This document shows, piece after piece, positions 1-11,384 of a DNA stretch of 64,000 bases. The stretch lies in contig NZ_CP047211.1 in assembly GCF_030408795.1 (NCBI RefSeq), positions 1,860,001 to 1,924,000 of the forward strand, given 5' to 3'. A model generated the notes under the pieces. That model made no database searches and was not told the origin of the DNA. It saw only the letters and a list, made by a program, of their open reading frames with translations. How positions within the stretch are numbered: the stretch's first letter is position 1; each line of letters begins with the position of its first letter. Both the position numbers and the translations under genes were made by a program. Source of the DNA: Corynebacterium hansenii (lineage in GTDB: Bacteria; Actinomycetota; Actinomycetes; Mycobacteriales; Mycobacteriaceae).

Positions 1-539
1 TCCCCCACGAGCCACGCGCCGAGCGACACCATGGCCAGGCACACCGCCGAGGCGACCGCGAGGTGCAGGCCGAAATCGTTGCCGGCGACCGCGGACCAGG
101 TGGCGATGGCGCCTCCCGACGCCGCGCCCAGGCTCCAGAAGGCGTGCAGGCGGGAGATGATCGACCGCCCCGAGCGGCCCTGGACGCGCGTGCCCGCCAC
201 GTTCTGGCCGACGTCGGCGGTGGCGTCGCAGATGCCGAAGCCGAACAGCAGCGCCGCCAGCGCGATGCCGCCGGAAATCCGGCCGATCAGGATCATCAGG
301 ATGGCCATCACCAGCGTCCCGCCGACCGCCGCGAACAGCGGGCCCCGCCGGGACACGACCCGCGCCGGCAGCGCCGAGGACACCAGCGACCCCAGCGGCA
401 TGGCGGCGACGATGAACCCGAACTGCAGGTCCGTCAGGCCCCACTCCTTGACCAGCGTCGGATACCACGGCAACAGCGACGCGAAGATCGCGCCGTTGGA
501 CGCGAACATCAGGGAGGTGCCCAGGAAACCCTTTCGCAT
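1..539 (-). CDS. MFS transporter, YbjJ-like (3' end beyond window)
   Basis: The reading frame runs leftwards off the window, so only about 180 N-terminal residues are visible. They contain several hydrophobic helices and a segment like YbjJ/FucP-type MFS carriers (CDATADVGQNVAGTRVQ, then HAFWSLGAASGG). It is probably a proton-driven exporter of the cytoplasmic membrane; the substrate cannot be told. ATG at 539 is chosen; an in-frame ATG at 551 would overlap the stop of the upstream MFS gene by 8 nt, and GAGG lies directly before that ATG, which suits the 539 start better. It is translationally coupled to the upstream gene at the end of the his cluster. No promoter is seen in front of it. Confidence 0.85.
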   Translation of the reverse strand, partial: MRKGFLGTSLMFASNGAIFASLLPWYPTLVKEWGLTDLQFGFIVAAMPLGSLVSSALPARVVSRRGPLFAAVGGTLVMAILMILIGRISGGIALAALLFGFGICDATADVGQNVAGTRVQGRSGRSIISRLHAFWSLGAASGGAIATWSAVAGNDFGLHLAVASAVCLAMVSLGAWLVG

Positions 540-543
540 CGGC

Positions 544-1911
544 TCAGGCATCCTCGCCGGTCCGTTCCGGTTCGGCGCGGCGCTTGGGCTTGACGACGGC
601 GCCGCCCAGCCTGCGCAGCGTCGCCCGCGTGTTGTGGTGCTCGGCGACGCGGTGGGCGCCGATGACCCGGTCGAGGATCGCGGCGACCAGACCGATGGAC
701 ATCAGCCCCGCCGCCACGGCGAACACCGCCGGGTAGGGCTGCAGCGCCGCGCCCGCGACGATGCCCAGGAGGAACGAGCCCGAACCGGTGCCGGAGTCGA
801 ACGCCATGTTCCAGTAGGCGCTGGCCTCCGCGGTGCGCTCGCGCGGCAGACGGGCGAACATGAGCAGCAGGGCCTCGTTCTGGACCATGCCGAAGCCGGC
901 GCCGTAGAACGCCGCGGCGCCCAGCAGCCACCACGCGGACCAGCCCGCCACTACCACCACCGCCATGAACGCCAGGCCGATCACGCCCGCGGCCAGCGCC
1001 CCGACCAGCAGCGTGCCCGCCTTGCCCTTCCGATCGGCCCACGTGCCGGCGACATAGCGGAAAACCATCTGGGCGCCGCCCATCACCGACAGCGCCGCGC
1101 CCGCGACGATCGCGCCGGAGACGAGGTCGATCTCCCGGGCCGCGGGGGCCAGGAACGCCGAGATGCCGCCGAAGCCCATCGCCGTCGCGCCGATCGCCAG
1201 CGCCGGCACCGCCACGAGCTTCCAGGTGGGCACCTGCGCCGCGGGGCCGGGATCGCGGGAAGGCAGCTCGCCGCCCGCGCCGTCGCCGGCTGCGTCGCCG
1301 ACCGATGAGCCGCCACCGCGCCCGTGCTTCTCCGCCGCCTTGAGCTTCGGGATGAGCAGCGCCATCGCCGAGCCCACCAGCGACACGATGCCGCCCAGCA
1401 GGTACACCCACTGGTAAGAGCCCGCCCAATGCGCGATGGCCAGGCCCAGCGGCAGACAGGCGAGCTGGGCGACGCCGACGGCCACGCCGAGCGCACCCGA
1501 CGCCTTGCCCAGGAACTTCATGGGCACCAGCTCGGCGATGAGCGCGGATTCCGCCACGGTCAGCGAACCGAAGCCCATCCCCCGGATCACCGCGATGCCC
1601 AGGACCAGGGCGGCATCGGTGCCGAAGAGATGGAGGAACGTGGGCAGGCCCAGCAGGAGGCCGGAGACGAACATCGTCGCCCGGTACCCGTACCGGCGCA
1701 GCATCCGGGGCGTCTGCGTCTGCGTCAGCACCGTCGCCGCCATGAACACGCCCGTGTAGGCGCCGGCCAGGCCCGCCCCGCGGCCATCGTCGAGGATGGC
1801 CTGCGGGATCACCGGCAGCAGCAGCGACCAACCGCCGAAGGCCGCCAGCACCGCCACCAGGGTGGGGATGAGCCCCGGCGCCTTCCACATGGAATCCACG
1901 CGATCGGTCAC
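544..1911 (-). CDS. MFS transporter
   Basis: A 455-residue polytopic protein with about 12 hydrophobic segments and a repeated MFS loop (RYVAGTWADRKGKAG in the second half). A loop of about 35 polar residues near position 200 separates the two six-helix halves. The start is GTG at 1911 because AAAGGAG lies 5 nt before it; an upstream ATG at 1929 lacks such a site. From memory, C. glutamicum has an MFS gene (cg2301) in the same place after hisDCB and a small membrane protein, so this is likely part of the conserved cluster. Transport of a histidine-related compound is only an inference from position. Confidence 0.9.
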   Translation of the reverse strand: MTDRVDSMWKAPGLIPTLVAVLAAFGGWSLLLPVIPQAILDDGRGAGLAGAYTGVFMAATVLTQTQTPRMLRRYGYRATMFVSGLLLGLPTFLHLFGTDAALVLGIAVIRGMGFGSLTVAESALIAELVPMKFLGKASGALGVAVGVAQLACLPLGLAIAHWAGSYQWVYLLGGIVSLVGSAMALLIPKLKAAEKHGRGGGSSVGDAAGDGAGGELPSRDPGPAAQVPTWKLVAVPALAIGATAMGFGGISAFLAPAAREIDLVSGAIVAGAALSVMGGAQMVFRYVAGTWADRKGKAGTLLVGALAAGVIGLAFMAVVVVAGWSAWWLLGAAAFYGAGFGMVQNEALLLMFARLPRERTAEASAYWNMAFDSGTGSGSFLLGIVAGAALQPYPAVFAVAAGLMSIGLVAAILDRVIGAHRVAEHHNTRATLRRLGGAVVKPKRRAEPERTGEDA

Positions 1912-1987
1912 GTCAGCTCCTTTCCCCATCCCGGCACGCGCCGCGGACGGCCACCGGCGTCACCGCCGGATCATCGGTTCGGTTGCG

Positions 1988-2161
1988 TCAATTCATCTCT
2001 CCCACGAGCCACAGGATGGCCCCGGCCGTGGCCAGGACGGCGAGCAGGCCCATGATGATCGTGCCCGCCCTCGAGCCGGCCTGGTACGCGGACCAGGCGC
2101 CGCCGACCAGCAGGCCGGCGAGGATGAACAGGAAAATGGTGGGCAGATCGGCCGCGCTCAC
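1988..2161 (-). CDS. small two-helix membrane protein in his cluster
   Basis: A 57-residue protein with two hydrophobic helices (about residues 8-26 and 34-54) joined by a short polar loop, ending EMN. GTG at 2161 overlaps the hisB stop in a GTGA arrangement and is preceded by GAAGGGG, so I prefer it to the longer frame that begins within hisB. The position between hisB and an MFS gene matches the C. glutamicum order hisD-hisC-hisB-cg2302-cg2301 as I recall it. The function is unknown; it may help the neighbouring transporter. Confidence 0.75.
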   Translation of the reverse strand: MSAADLPTIFLFILAGLLVGGAWSAYQAGSRAGTIIMGLLAVLATAGAILWLVGEMN

Positions 2162-2781
2162 AGGGTCCCCTTCGTGGACGGGACGCCCTTGACGCGGGGA
2201 TCCGGCTCGCACGCCGCGCGCAGGGCGCGGGCCACGGCCTTGAACTCGGCCTCGGTGATGTGGTGCGGATCGCGACCGTACAGGCAGCGCACGTGGAGGG
2301 CAATCCGGGCGTTGAGGGCGAAGGACTCGAAGAAGTGCTCGTTGATCACCGTCGGGTAGTGCCCGCCGATGACCGAGGTGAGGATCTGGTCCGGCTCCCC
2401 GGAGATGACGAAGTACGGGCGGCCCGACACGTCGACGATGGCCTGGGCCAGGGTCTCGTCCATGGGGATGTACGCGTCGGCGAAGCGGCGGATGCCGGAC
2501 TTGTCGCCGAGGGCCTCGGCGAACGCCTGGCCCAGGACGATGCCGGTGTCCTCGACCGTGTGGTGGGCGTCGACGTCGGTGTCGCCGTTGGCGTGGAGCT
2601 TGATGTCGAAGCTGCCGTGCGCCGTCAGCGCCGTGAGCATGTGGTCGAAGAACGGCAGGCCCGTGTCGATGTCGGCCTGCCCCGTGCCGTCGAGGTCGAC
2701 GGTGCAGACGATGGACGACTCGCGCGTGGCGCGCTCGATGGTGCCGACGCGGGGGTTCTCGCGGTGGGTGGGATCGGACAT
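2158..2781 (-). CDS. hisB: imidazoleglycerol-phosphate dehydratase
   Basis: HisB dehydrates imidazole-glycerol phosphate to imidazole-acetol phosphate in histidine synthesis. The 207-residue protein is monofunctional, without the phosphatase domain of the E. coli enzyme. Both manganese-binding repeats are visible: [10 protein letters not shown] at residues 71-80 and [10 protein letters not shown] at 171-180, with [10 protein letters not shown] near 40-49. It starts 4 nt after the hisC stop and overlaps the next small gene by 4 nt, so it is translated within one operon. Length and motifs are complete. Confidence 0.97.
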   Translation of the reverse strand: MSDPTHRENPRVGTIERATRESSIVCTVDLDGTGQADIDTGLPFFDHMLTALTAHGSFDIKLHANGDTDVDAHHTVEDTGIVLGQAFAEALGDKSGIRRFADAYIPMDETLAQAIVDVSGRPYFVISGEPDQILTSVIGGHYPTVINEHFFESFALNARIALHVRCLYGRDPHHITEAEFKAVARALRAACEPDPRVKGVPSTKGTL

Positions 2782-2785
2782 GGCT

Positions 2786-5349
<2,564 letters not shown>

Positions 5350-5432
5350 CGGGGCAGGCGCCGCCTTTCGGGAGGTGCTCCGGCCCACGGCCCGGGGCCA
5401 TGATCCGGAGTACGGGTCTTGGGACGCGATTC

Positions 5433-5438
5433 ATCTTA
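5433..5438 (-). promoter_or_regulatory. -10 box of the hisD operon
   Basis: TAAGAT on the minus strand within an otherwise GC-rich divergent region of 196 bp between hisD and the plus-strand gene at 5546. Transcription would begin near 5426. A divergent GACAAT at 5533-5538 serves the plus strand. No convincing -35 box is visible, as is common in corynebacteria. Confidence 0.5.
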
Positions 5439-5545
5439 GTTCGCCCGCTTTCGCCCGCCGGGAGCGGGCCGCGGGCCCTGCCCCCTACCCCTCTTCTTCC
5501 GCCAACCGTTGCGGGCCACCGGGGCCATCCGGGACAATTGGGGTC

Positions 5546-6511
5546 ATGTCCAGCACCGATAGTCGACACCTCGCAGACTTGGCGCGCCGATCGTTGACCG
5601 CCGCCTGGGATGGCGACGCGCGCGCGGCGCGCCTCGCCGCGGCGGAGTTCGCCGCATCGGGTTACGCGGACCGCGCGACGCCGCCGCCGGACCTCGACGA
5701 GGAGCTGCACGGCGCCTACCACGGGCTGCGCAGGTCGGTGGCGGAAGCGCTCGGCATGGACGCCGCCGCCCACGCCGCGGCGATGGACTGGACCGGGTGG
5801 GCGATCTCGGTGGACAACGCGGCCCACGAACTGCGCGCCCGCGCCCGCCTGGCGGTCGACGAAGCCAACCGCTGGCTGCGTTTCGTCGACGACGGTTCCG
5901 GCGGCGCGGAAGTGACGGACGTTCCCCTCCTCGCCCAAGTGGTGCGCGGTCTCCCGGGCCGCGAGGGCACCCCCAGCCCCGCCAAGGAACCGGCCGACCC
6001 GATCCTCGTCGATGCGATGCTGCAGGCGGAGGCCGCGGCGACGCTGGTGCGCCGCCCCGACATCGCCGATCCGCTGGCGAATTGGCTGCGCGACCAGTCC
6101 GAGGCCCCGGGCGCGGAGAACCTCGCCGATGCCGTCACGCTCATCGACGCGCGCCACCTCCACGCCGTCGGCGACCTCCCCGCCGCCGCCCGCCTGTGCG
6201 CCTCCGCCGCCGAGAACCCGGTGGGCGAACCCGTCACCGCCGCGATCGACTTCCGGCGCGAGTTGGCCATCTACTCCATGGAGGCGGGCCAGGACGAAAC
6301 CGCCGCCCGCATGCTCGAGCTCGTCGCCGCAGAGGCCAAGGCGGCGGGGCTGGCGCTCGACCATCTCGCCGCCGCCCATCTGGCCATGCCGGTCCTCGAG
6401 CGACTGGGCCGCATGCGGGAACGGCGCGCCATGGCCCGGGACGCGCTGGCCGGCGCCGCCGGGTTCCCGTCCTCGCCGGCGCTGGACGAGGTTTCCGCCG
6501 CCGCGAAGTAG
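5546..6511 (+). CDS. TPR-like helical-repeat protein, paralogue 1
   Basis: A 321-residue, alanine-rich, all-helical protein without signal peptide or membrane segment. Its helix pairs look like divergent tetratricopeptide or solenoid repeats (for example around LPAAARLCASAAENPVGEP). It resembles the first two thirds of the next gene: both contain an M/LC-A-x-A segment followed by SEPVT or GEPVT and a similar helix series. ATG at 5546 has no ribosome site, but GACAAT at 5533-5538 ends 7 nt before it, so the mRNA is probably leaderless. The function is unknown; a scaffold or protein-interaction role is only an inference. Confidence 0.75.
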   Translation: MSSTDSRHLADLARRSLTAAWDGDARAARLAAAEFAASGYADRATPPPDLDEELHGAYHGLRRSVAEALGMDAAAHAAAMDWTGWAISVDNAAHELRARARLAVDEANRWLRFVDDGSGGAEVTDVPLLAQVVRGLPGREGTPSPAKEPADPILVDAMLQAEAAATLVRRPDIADPLANWLRDQSEAPGAENLADAVTLIDARHLHAVGDLPAAARLCASAAENPVGEPVTAAIDFRRELAIYSMEAGQDETAARMLELVAAEAKAAGLALDHLAAAHLAMPVLERLGRMRERRAMARDALAGAAGFPSSPALDEVSAAAK

Positions 6512-6529
6512 CCGGGTGGGCCGCGGGGA

Positions 6530-6557
6530 CGCGGGCGTCGCAAAGCAGCCGCTTTGC
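6530..6557. repeat. copy of intergenic motif GCTTTGCGACG with small hairpin
   Basis: The minus strand of 6530-6547 reads TGCTTTGCGACGCCCGCG, identical over 18 bases to 50921-50938. GCAAAGC (6540-6546) and GCTTTGC (6551-6557) also form a 7-bp stem with a 4-nt loop between two TPR-like genes. Confidence 0.6.
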
Positions 6558-6589
6558 ATTCCCGCCCGCGCCCGCCCCACAATGGCCGG

Positions 6590-8176
6590 ATGACCTGGTG
6601 GGATGAATCCGTAGACGCGTCGGCCCCGATTCCGGCCCGGCGACCCGTGGCCGATCCGCCCGCCGTGCCGACCGAATTGCCGGACCTGGTGGCGTTCTCG
6701 CGGGAATCGGCCCGCAGCCTGGACCACGTGTCCAGCTGGCGGGCGGTGACCGCCTACGCCCGCGACCATTGGCTCGACGGCGCCGACGGAGTGCCGGAGG
6801 AGCTGATCGGCGAGTACCACGCCCTGCGGCATGCCGCGGCCGACCAACTCGAGCTTGCCGACGAAGCGGAGGAGGCCCGCCGCGAGTGGCTCGATTGGGC
6901 GATCCGCTCCGACCGGCCGGCGGCGGCGTTCCATGCCCGTTCGTTCGGGGCGTTCGCCGAAGCCGAGAGGTTCATCGACGCCCACCCCGCCGGCGGCCGC
7001 CCGGCCGACGCCGACGTGCCGGAGCTGACGTCGCTGACCCGGGACATCCTCGACCTGCGGCCCAGCGGCCCCGAGGCGTACCAGTTCGCGCTGTCGGCGG
7101 CGGTGGCGGGGGCGTCGGCGTCGCTGGCCCGGCGCCCCGACCTGGCCGGGGCACTGTCCCGGTGGTCGGCGGAGTTCGCCCCGCCGCGCACGGGCGAGGA
7201 CGACCGCCGCCTGCTGGAGGCGCAGGTCGCCCACGGGCGCGGTGATCTGGTGGAGTCGGCGAAGATGTGCGCCGCCGTCGCCGACGCGCCCGCCTCCGAA
7301 CCGGTGACCAGCACCATCGAGGCGCGGCAGATGCTGTCGCACCTGTCCCTCGAAGCCGAGGATCCGGCCGAGGCCATGCGCCAGCTGGCGCCCGTGGTGG
7401 AGGTCGGGCTCGAGTACGACATGGTCGTGGGGACGCTGCGGTCCGCGCGCCTGCTCTCGGCGCTGCTCAACTCCGACGGGGAATTCGCGCGGGCGGCCGA
7501 ACTGGCGGCCGCCGCCCTCGACGCGGCCACCGGCATGCCGGTCAACGCGCTGGTCATGGACCTGCGGCTGATTCTGGCGCGCTCGCTGCTCGACTCCGGC
7601 GACGACGAGGCCGCCCTGGCGCACGCCGTGCCGGTCGCCCAGTGGTCGTCCCTGACCAGCGACGAAGAACGCACCGACGCCGCGTTTTCCATCGCCGCCA
7701 CAGCCGCCGGTCGTTCCGGCGATGCGGGGCGGGCGGCGGACCTGCTCATCGAGCACGCCGAGCACCTGCACCGCCTGGGCGACCGGGAAGGCGCGTCGCG
7801 GGCCCTGCGCCAGGCCGCCCGCAGCGCGGTCCACGACGATCCGCAGCGCGCGGAGGACCTCATGGTCGACGCGCGCGACCTGATCTCCGACGGCTGGGCC
7901 ATCGCCGACTGGCACGACGACCTCGCCTACGTCTACTGGGCGTCGTCGCGCGAGGACCTGGCGCTCGGGCACGTGGACACCGCCGCGGCCGGGTACCTCG
8001 AAGCCGGCGACGGCGAGGAGGCCGCCCGCGCGCTGCTCACCGGCGTGCGCTGTTGCCTCGACCGCGACGACCTGCCCGGTGCCCGGCGATACGCGGCGCG
8101 CATCGACGATCTACTGCCGACGGTCTCGTGGGCCGGCCACCCGGTCCTCGAGGCGCTGGCCGCACTGCTGGACTGA
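6590..8176 (+). CDS. TPR-like helical-repeat protein, paralogue 2
   Basis: A 528-residue soluble, almost wholly helical protein. Repeated helix pairs of about 34-40 residues cover most of its length (for instance GEFARAAELAAAALDAATG and SGDAGRAADLLIEHAEHLHR), suggesting a TPR solenoid. The N-terminal 30 residues are proline-rich and probably disordered. Its first part resembles the preceding protein and its last part resembles the following one, so the three genes are one expanded family. ATG at 6590 follows CACAAT at 6578-6583, again a leaderless arrangement. No catalytic motif is recognised. Confidence 0.78.
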   Translation: MTWWDESVDASAPIPARRPVADPPAVPTELPDLVAFSRESARSLDHVSSWRAVTAYARDHWLDGADGVPEELIGEYHALRHAAADQLELADEAEEARREWLDWAIRSDRPAAAFHARSFGAFAEAERFIDAHPAGGRPADADVPELTSLTRDILDLRPSGPEAYQFALSAAVAGASASLARRPDLAGALSRWSAEFAPPRTGEDDRRLLEAQVAHGRGDLVESAKMCAAVADAPASEPVTSTIEARQMLSHLSLEAEDPAEAMRQLAPVVEVGLEYDMVVGTLRSARLLSALLNSDGEFARAAELAAAALDAATGMPVNALVMDLRLILARSLLDSGDDEAALAHAVPVAQWSSLTSDEERTDAAFSIAATAAGRSGDAGRAADLLIEHAEHLHRLGDREGASRALRQAARSAVHDDPQRAEDLMVDARDLISDGWAIADWHDDLAYVYWASSREDLALGHVDTAAAGYLEAGDGEEAARALLTGVRCCLDRDDLPGARRYAARIDDLLPTVSWAGHPVLEALAALLD

Positions 8177-8203
8177 ACCGGCGTGCCGGTAGGATCCGGG
8201 GCC

Positions 8204-8779
8204 ATGCGCACCCCCTCCGAACTCCTCGAAGCCGCGTCCGCCCTCGCCGCCGACGGCCGCCTGTGGGCCGCCGCGGATTCGCTCATGGCCGGATTCGCGG
8301 AACTCGGCGACGCCGCCGACGCCCCCGACGTCGATTCGCTGGGCCGCCCGATCCGCGGGTCCTCGCCGAAGCTGATGGACCGCGCCGCCGATTACCTGGA
8401 TCTGCTGGACAACATCGAGGCCGACGACCCCGACGCCATCGCCGCCGAGGTCGCGGCGGCCACTCCCCCGCGCCACATGCGGTGGGCCCAGTGGCATGCG
8501 CTGGGCGGGCAGGCGGAGATCCGCCGCGGCCACCCGGGCCGCGCCGTCGACCACCTCGAGTTGGCGGCGGGCTTGTTCGGCTCCGACGGCATGGTCGCCC
8601 AGGAGATCCCGCTGCTCGCCCAGATTGCGATGTGCCAGCTGGACTGCGACGATCTGCCGCGGGCCGAGGACGCACTGAACCGCGCGTTGGCCGCCCGCGC
8701 GCGCGATCCGGAGGCGGCGGGCAAGTTCGGGCCGCTTCTCGACGACGTCGCCGCCGAAATCGGCCGCCGCCTCCGTTAG
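8204..8779 (+). CDS. TPR-like helical-repeat protein, paralogue 3 (short)
   Basis: A 191-residue helical protein with TPR-like pairs (GGQAEIRRGHPGRAVDHLEL and LAQIAMCQLDCDDLPRAEDA). It resembles the C-terminal third of the preceding protein, where CCLDRDDLPGARRYA corresponds to CQLDCDDLPRAEDAL. Together with paralogue 1 it could represent a split copy of paralogue 2. TAGGAT at 8190-8195 lies 8 nt before the ATG, so it too is likely transcribed without a leader although only 27 nt separate it from the previous stop. It converges on nadC. Function unknown. Confidence 0.72.
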   Translation: MRTPSELLEAASALAADGRLWAAADSLMAGFAELGDAADAPDVDSLGRPIRGSSPKLMDRAADYLDLLDNIEADDPDAIAAEVAAATPPRHMRWAQWHALGGQAEIRRGHPGRAVDHLELAAGLFGSDGMVAQEIPLLAQIAMCQLDCDDLPRAEDALNRALAARARDPEAAGKFGPLLDDVAAEIGRRLR

Positions 8780-8800
8780 GGGCGGGCCCAGCCGGTCCCC

Positions 8801-9643
8801 CTAGAAGTCCAGGCCCAGGTCCAGGACGCCGGACGAGTGCGTCAGCGCGCCGACGGCGAGGAAGTCGACGCCGCAGGAGGCGTACTCGCGGGCGACGTCG
8901 AGCGTCAGCCCGCCGGAGGACTCCAGCTGCGTGGCCGGCGACACCTGCGCGCGCCGCTGCACGGCGATCTGCGTCTGCCACACCTCGAAGTTGTCCAGCA
9001 TGACCAGCTCGGGCTTCATCTCCAGCACCTGGTCGAGCTGGGTGAGGTCGTCGACCTCGATCTCGCATTTCAGCTCCGGGTAGGCGCGGCGCACACGCTC
9101 CAGGGCGGGCACGACACCGCCGGCGGCGGCGACGTGGTTGTCCTTGATCAGCGCCTCGTCGCCCAGACCATTGCGGTGATTGACACCACCGCCGCAGGTC
9201 ACGGCGTACTTCTGCAGGTTGCGCAGGCCGGGGATGGTCTTGCGGGAATCACGGATGCGCGTGCCGGTGCCCTCGACGGCGTCGACCCAGCGGCGCGTGT
9301 GGCTGGCGATGCCCGAGGCGTGGGTGACGATGTTCAGCAGCGTCCGCTCGGCCGTGAGCAACCCGCGCGTCGGCGCCTCGATTTCCGCCACGACGGTGCC
9401 GGGCGACACGCGGCCGCCGTCCTCCACGAGGATCTCGACCTCGAATTCGTCGGCGATGACCTCCTCGAGCGTCCACCTGATCGCGTCGCCGGCGGCGATG
9501 ACGCCCTCCGCGCGCGACGCCACCGTCGCCCGTGACCGCTGCGCCGGACCGACGGTGGCCAGCGAAGTCACGTCGGGCCCGTAGCGCAGGTCCTCCTGCA
9601 GGGCGGTGCGGATGAGACCGCGGGTGATCTGTTCGTCCAGCAT
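8801..9643 (-). CDS. nadC: nicotinate-nucleotide pyrophosphorylase (carboxylating)
   Basis: NadC joins quinolinate and PRPP to give nicotinate mononucleotide, the last pathway-specific step of de novo NAD synthesis. The 280-residue protein shows the family signatures RDSRKTIPGLRNLQKYAV, GGGVNHRNGL, IKDNH, EVDD and LDNF, then ESSGG. GAGGAG lies 8 nt before the ATG. It is 157 nt downstream of nadB, a gap that carries a copy of the GCTTTGCGACG motif and a short direct repeat, so it may be less tightly coupled than nadA-nadB. Confidence 0.97.
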   Translation of the reverse strand: MLDEQITRGLIRTALQEDLRYGPDVTSLATVGPAQRSRATVASRAEGVIAAGDAIRWTLEEVIADEFEVEILVEDGGRVSPGTVVAEIEAPTRGLLTAERTLLNIVTHASGIASHTRRWVDAVEGTGTRIRDSRKTIPGLRNLQKYAVTCGGGVNHRNGLGDEALIKDNHVAAAGGVVPALERVRRAYPELKCEIEVDDLTQLDQVLEMKPELVMLDNFEVWQTQIAVQRRAQVSPATQLESSGGLTLDVAREYASCGVDFLAVGALTHSSGVLDLGLDF

Positions 9644-9720
9644 GGGTGGCGCTCCTCGGGAAGGTCGGTCGTCGATGTCTGTTGGGGGCGGGCGGGTTGT
9701 GGGTGGTCAGTCGGTGGTCG

Positions 9721-9750
9721 GGGTCATCGGTGTTGGGTCATCGGTGTTCC
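9721..9750. repeat. short tandem repeat between nadB and nadC
   Basis: GGGTCATCGGTGTT occurs twice back to back (about 9721-9748) in the 157-bp nadB-nadC gap, inside a G- and T-rich stretch. It encodes nothing visible. Confidence 0.5.
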
Positions 9751-9780
9751 GGCCCGGGCCGGCGCGGCTGGGCGGCCTCG

Positions 9781-9791
9781 GCTTTGCGACG
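9781..9791. repeat. copy of motif GCTTTGCGACG
   Basis: Exact 11-mer copy in the nadB-nadC intergenic region, just downstream of the nadB stop. Confidence 0.6.
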
Positions 9792-9800
9792 TCGCCGGCG

Positions 9801-11381
9801 TCATTCGTCCAGCCGCGTGTGGCAGCCCAACGTCGCGGGACGGGCGGCGGCGGCCGCGACGATGGCACGTGCCACGGCCACTTCGGCGGATTCGGGCAGC
9901 GCAGCCAGTGTCTCGGCGGCCCGCGCCAGGGATTCGGCGGTGCGGGTCACCCCGGCGCCGTCGGTCATCGCCCGCTGCAGCCGATCCAGATCGCGGGGCC
10001 ACGGGCGCGGCCGATTGACGCGGCGGCGGATGTCGGCGGGGCGTGCGCCCAGCTCGCCCGAATCGATGGCGGCCCGGGCGTTCTCCGCGACGGCGCGGCC
10101 CACGACGAGACCCTCCAACAGCGAATTCGACGCCAGCCGGTTGGCGCCGTGCAGCCCGGTGCGCGCGCATTCCCCGGCCGCGTAAAGCCCCGGCACCCGC
10201 GTGCGGCCGGCGACGTCGGTGACGATGCCGCCGCAGGAATAGTGCACCGCCGGCGCCACCGGCAGAAGATCCTTCGCCGGATCCAATCCCGCGGTGGCCA
10301 CGCCCGCGGTGACCGTCGGAAAGCGCTCGCGCACGCCGTCGATGTGCCGGGCGTCGAGGAAGACGCACTCCTCGCCGAGTTCGCACAGGCGGGTGGCGAT
10401 GGCGCGGGAGACGATGTCCCGCGGGGCCAGATCGCCGCGCGGGTCGACGCCGGCCGTGACGGACTCGCCGCGGGAATCGACCAGGCGGGCGCCTTCGCCG
10501 CGCACCGCCTCGGAGATCAGGGGGCGGCGGCCGCGGCGCTCGCGGTCGAACAGGACGGTCGGGTGGAACTGGATGAACTCCATGTCCGCCAGCTCCGCAC
10601 CCGCGTCGAGCGCCAGGCACTGGCCCTGGCCGTGGGCGCCGTCGGGGGCAGTCGTCGCGCGGTACAGGTGACCGACGCCCCCGGTGGCGATGAGCGTCGC
10701 CGCCGCCGTCACCGCACCCAGGCCCCGGGGATCGCGGATGAGGGCGCCGTGGGCGCGACCGCCGTCGACGATGATCTCCTCCGCCACGGCGTTCTGGAGC
10801 ACGCGCACGCCGGCCGCCGATTCCTCCAGAGCCCGCTGGATCTCCGCGCCCGTCGCATCGCCGCCGGCGTGGATGATGCGCCGGTGGCCGTGGCCGCCCT
10901 CGCGGGTGCGCGCAAGGCGGCCCACATCGCGGGCATTGGTCTTGGGGTCGAACTCGGCGCCGAGGGAGATGAGCCATTCGACGGCCTCCGCTCCGGCGCC
11001 GATGATGGCGCGCACGGCGTCTTCGTCGCAGTGCCCCGCCCCCGCGTCGAGGGTGTCGGCGACGTGCGCCTCCACCGAATCGGGCCCGTCGGGGCCGCCC
11101 TCGCCACCGGGCCCCTCCGGCCCTTCCGGCGCATCGGCCAGGCCGACGACGGCCAGGCCGCCCTGGGCCAGGTTCGTCGCGGCACCGTCGAACCGGAGCC
11201 TGCGGCGCGCCCCCTCCGACCAGTGGCCCTTGTCCACCAGCAGAACGTCGAGACCCAGCTCGCGACCGCGGCGGACCGCCGCCAAACCGGCGACGCCGCC
11301 GCCGATCACCAGCAGATCGCAATGGGCGGACCAGTCGAAACCGGCCGCCGGATCATGTCCCGGCGCGGAGCCCCCGGCCAC
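9801..11381 (-). CDS. nadB: L-aspartate oxidase
   Basis: NadB oxidises L-aspartate to iminoaspartate, the substrate of NadA. The 526-residue flavoprotein has the FAD-binding VIGGGVAGLAA near residue 25, NLAQGGLAVVG, FHPTVLFDRERRGRRPL, and the C-terminal FAD signature GLYAAGECARTGLHGANRL followed by ASNSLLEGLVVG. A glycine/glutamate-rich insertion (around GPEGPGGEGGPDGPD, about residues 95-110) looks like a flexible loop. GTG at 11381 begins 3 nt after the nadA stop. C. glutamicum, as I recall, lacks a classical nadB, so this species has a fuller pathway. Confidence 0.95.
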   Translation of the reverse strand: MAGGSAPGHDPAAGFDWSAHCDLLVIGGGVAGLAAVRRGRELGLDVLLVDKGHWSEGARRRLRFDGAATNLAQGGLAVVGLADAPEGPEGPGGEGGPDGPDSVEAHVADTLDAGAGHCDEDAVRAIIGAGAEAVEWLISLGAEFDPKTNARDVGRLARTREGGHGHRRIIHAGGDATGAEIQRALEESAAGVRVLQNAVAEEIIVDGGRAHGALIRDPRGLGAVTAAATLIATGGVGHLYRATTAPDGAHGQGQCLALDAGAELADMEFIQFHPTVLFDRERRGRRPLISEAVRGEGARLVDSRGESVTAGVDPRGDLAPRDIVSRAIATRLCELGEECVFLDARHIDGVRERFPTVTAGVATAGLDPAKDLLPVAPAVHYSCGGIVTDVAGRTRVPGLYAAGECARTGLHGANRLASNSLLEGLVVGRAVAENARAAIDSGELGARPADIRRRVNRPRPWPRDLDRLQRAMTDGAGVTRTAESLARAAETLAALPESAEVAVARAIVAAAAARPATLGCHTRLDE

Positions 11382-11384
11382 GAC

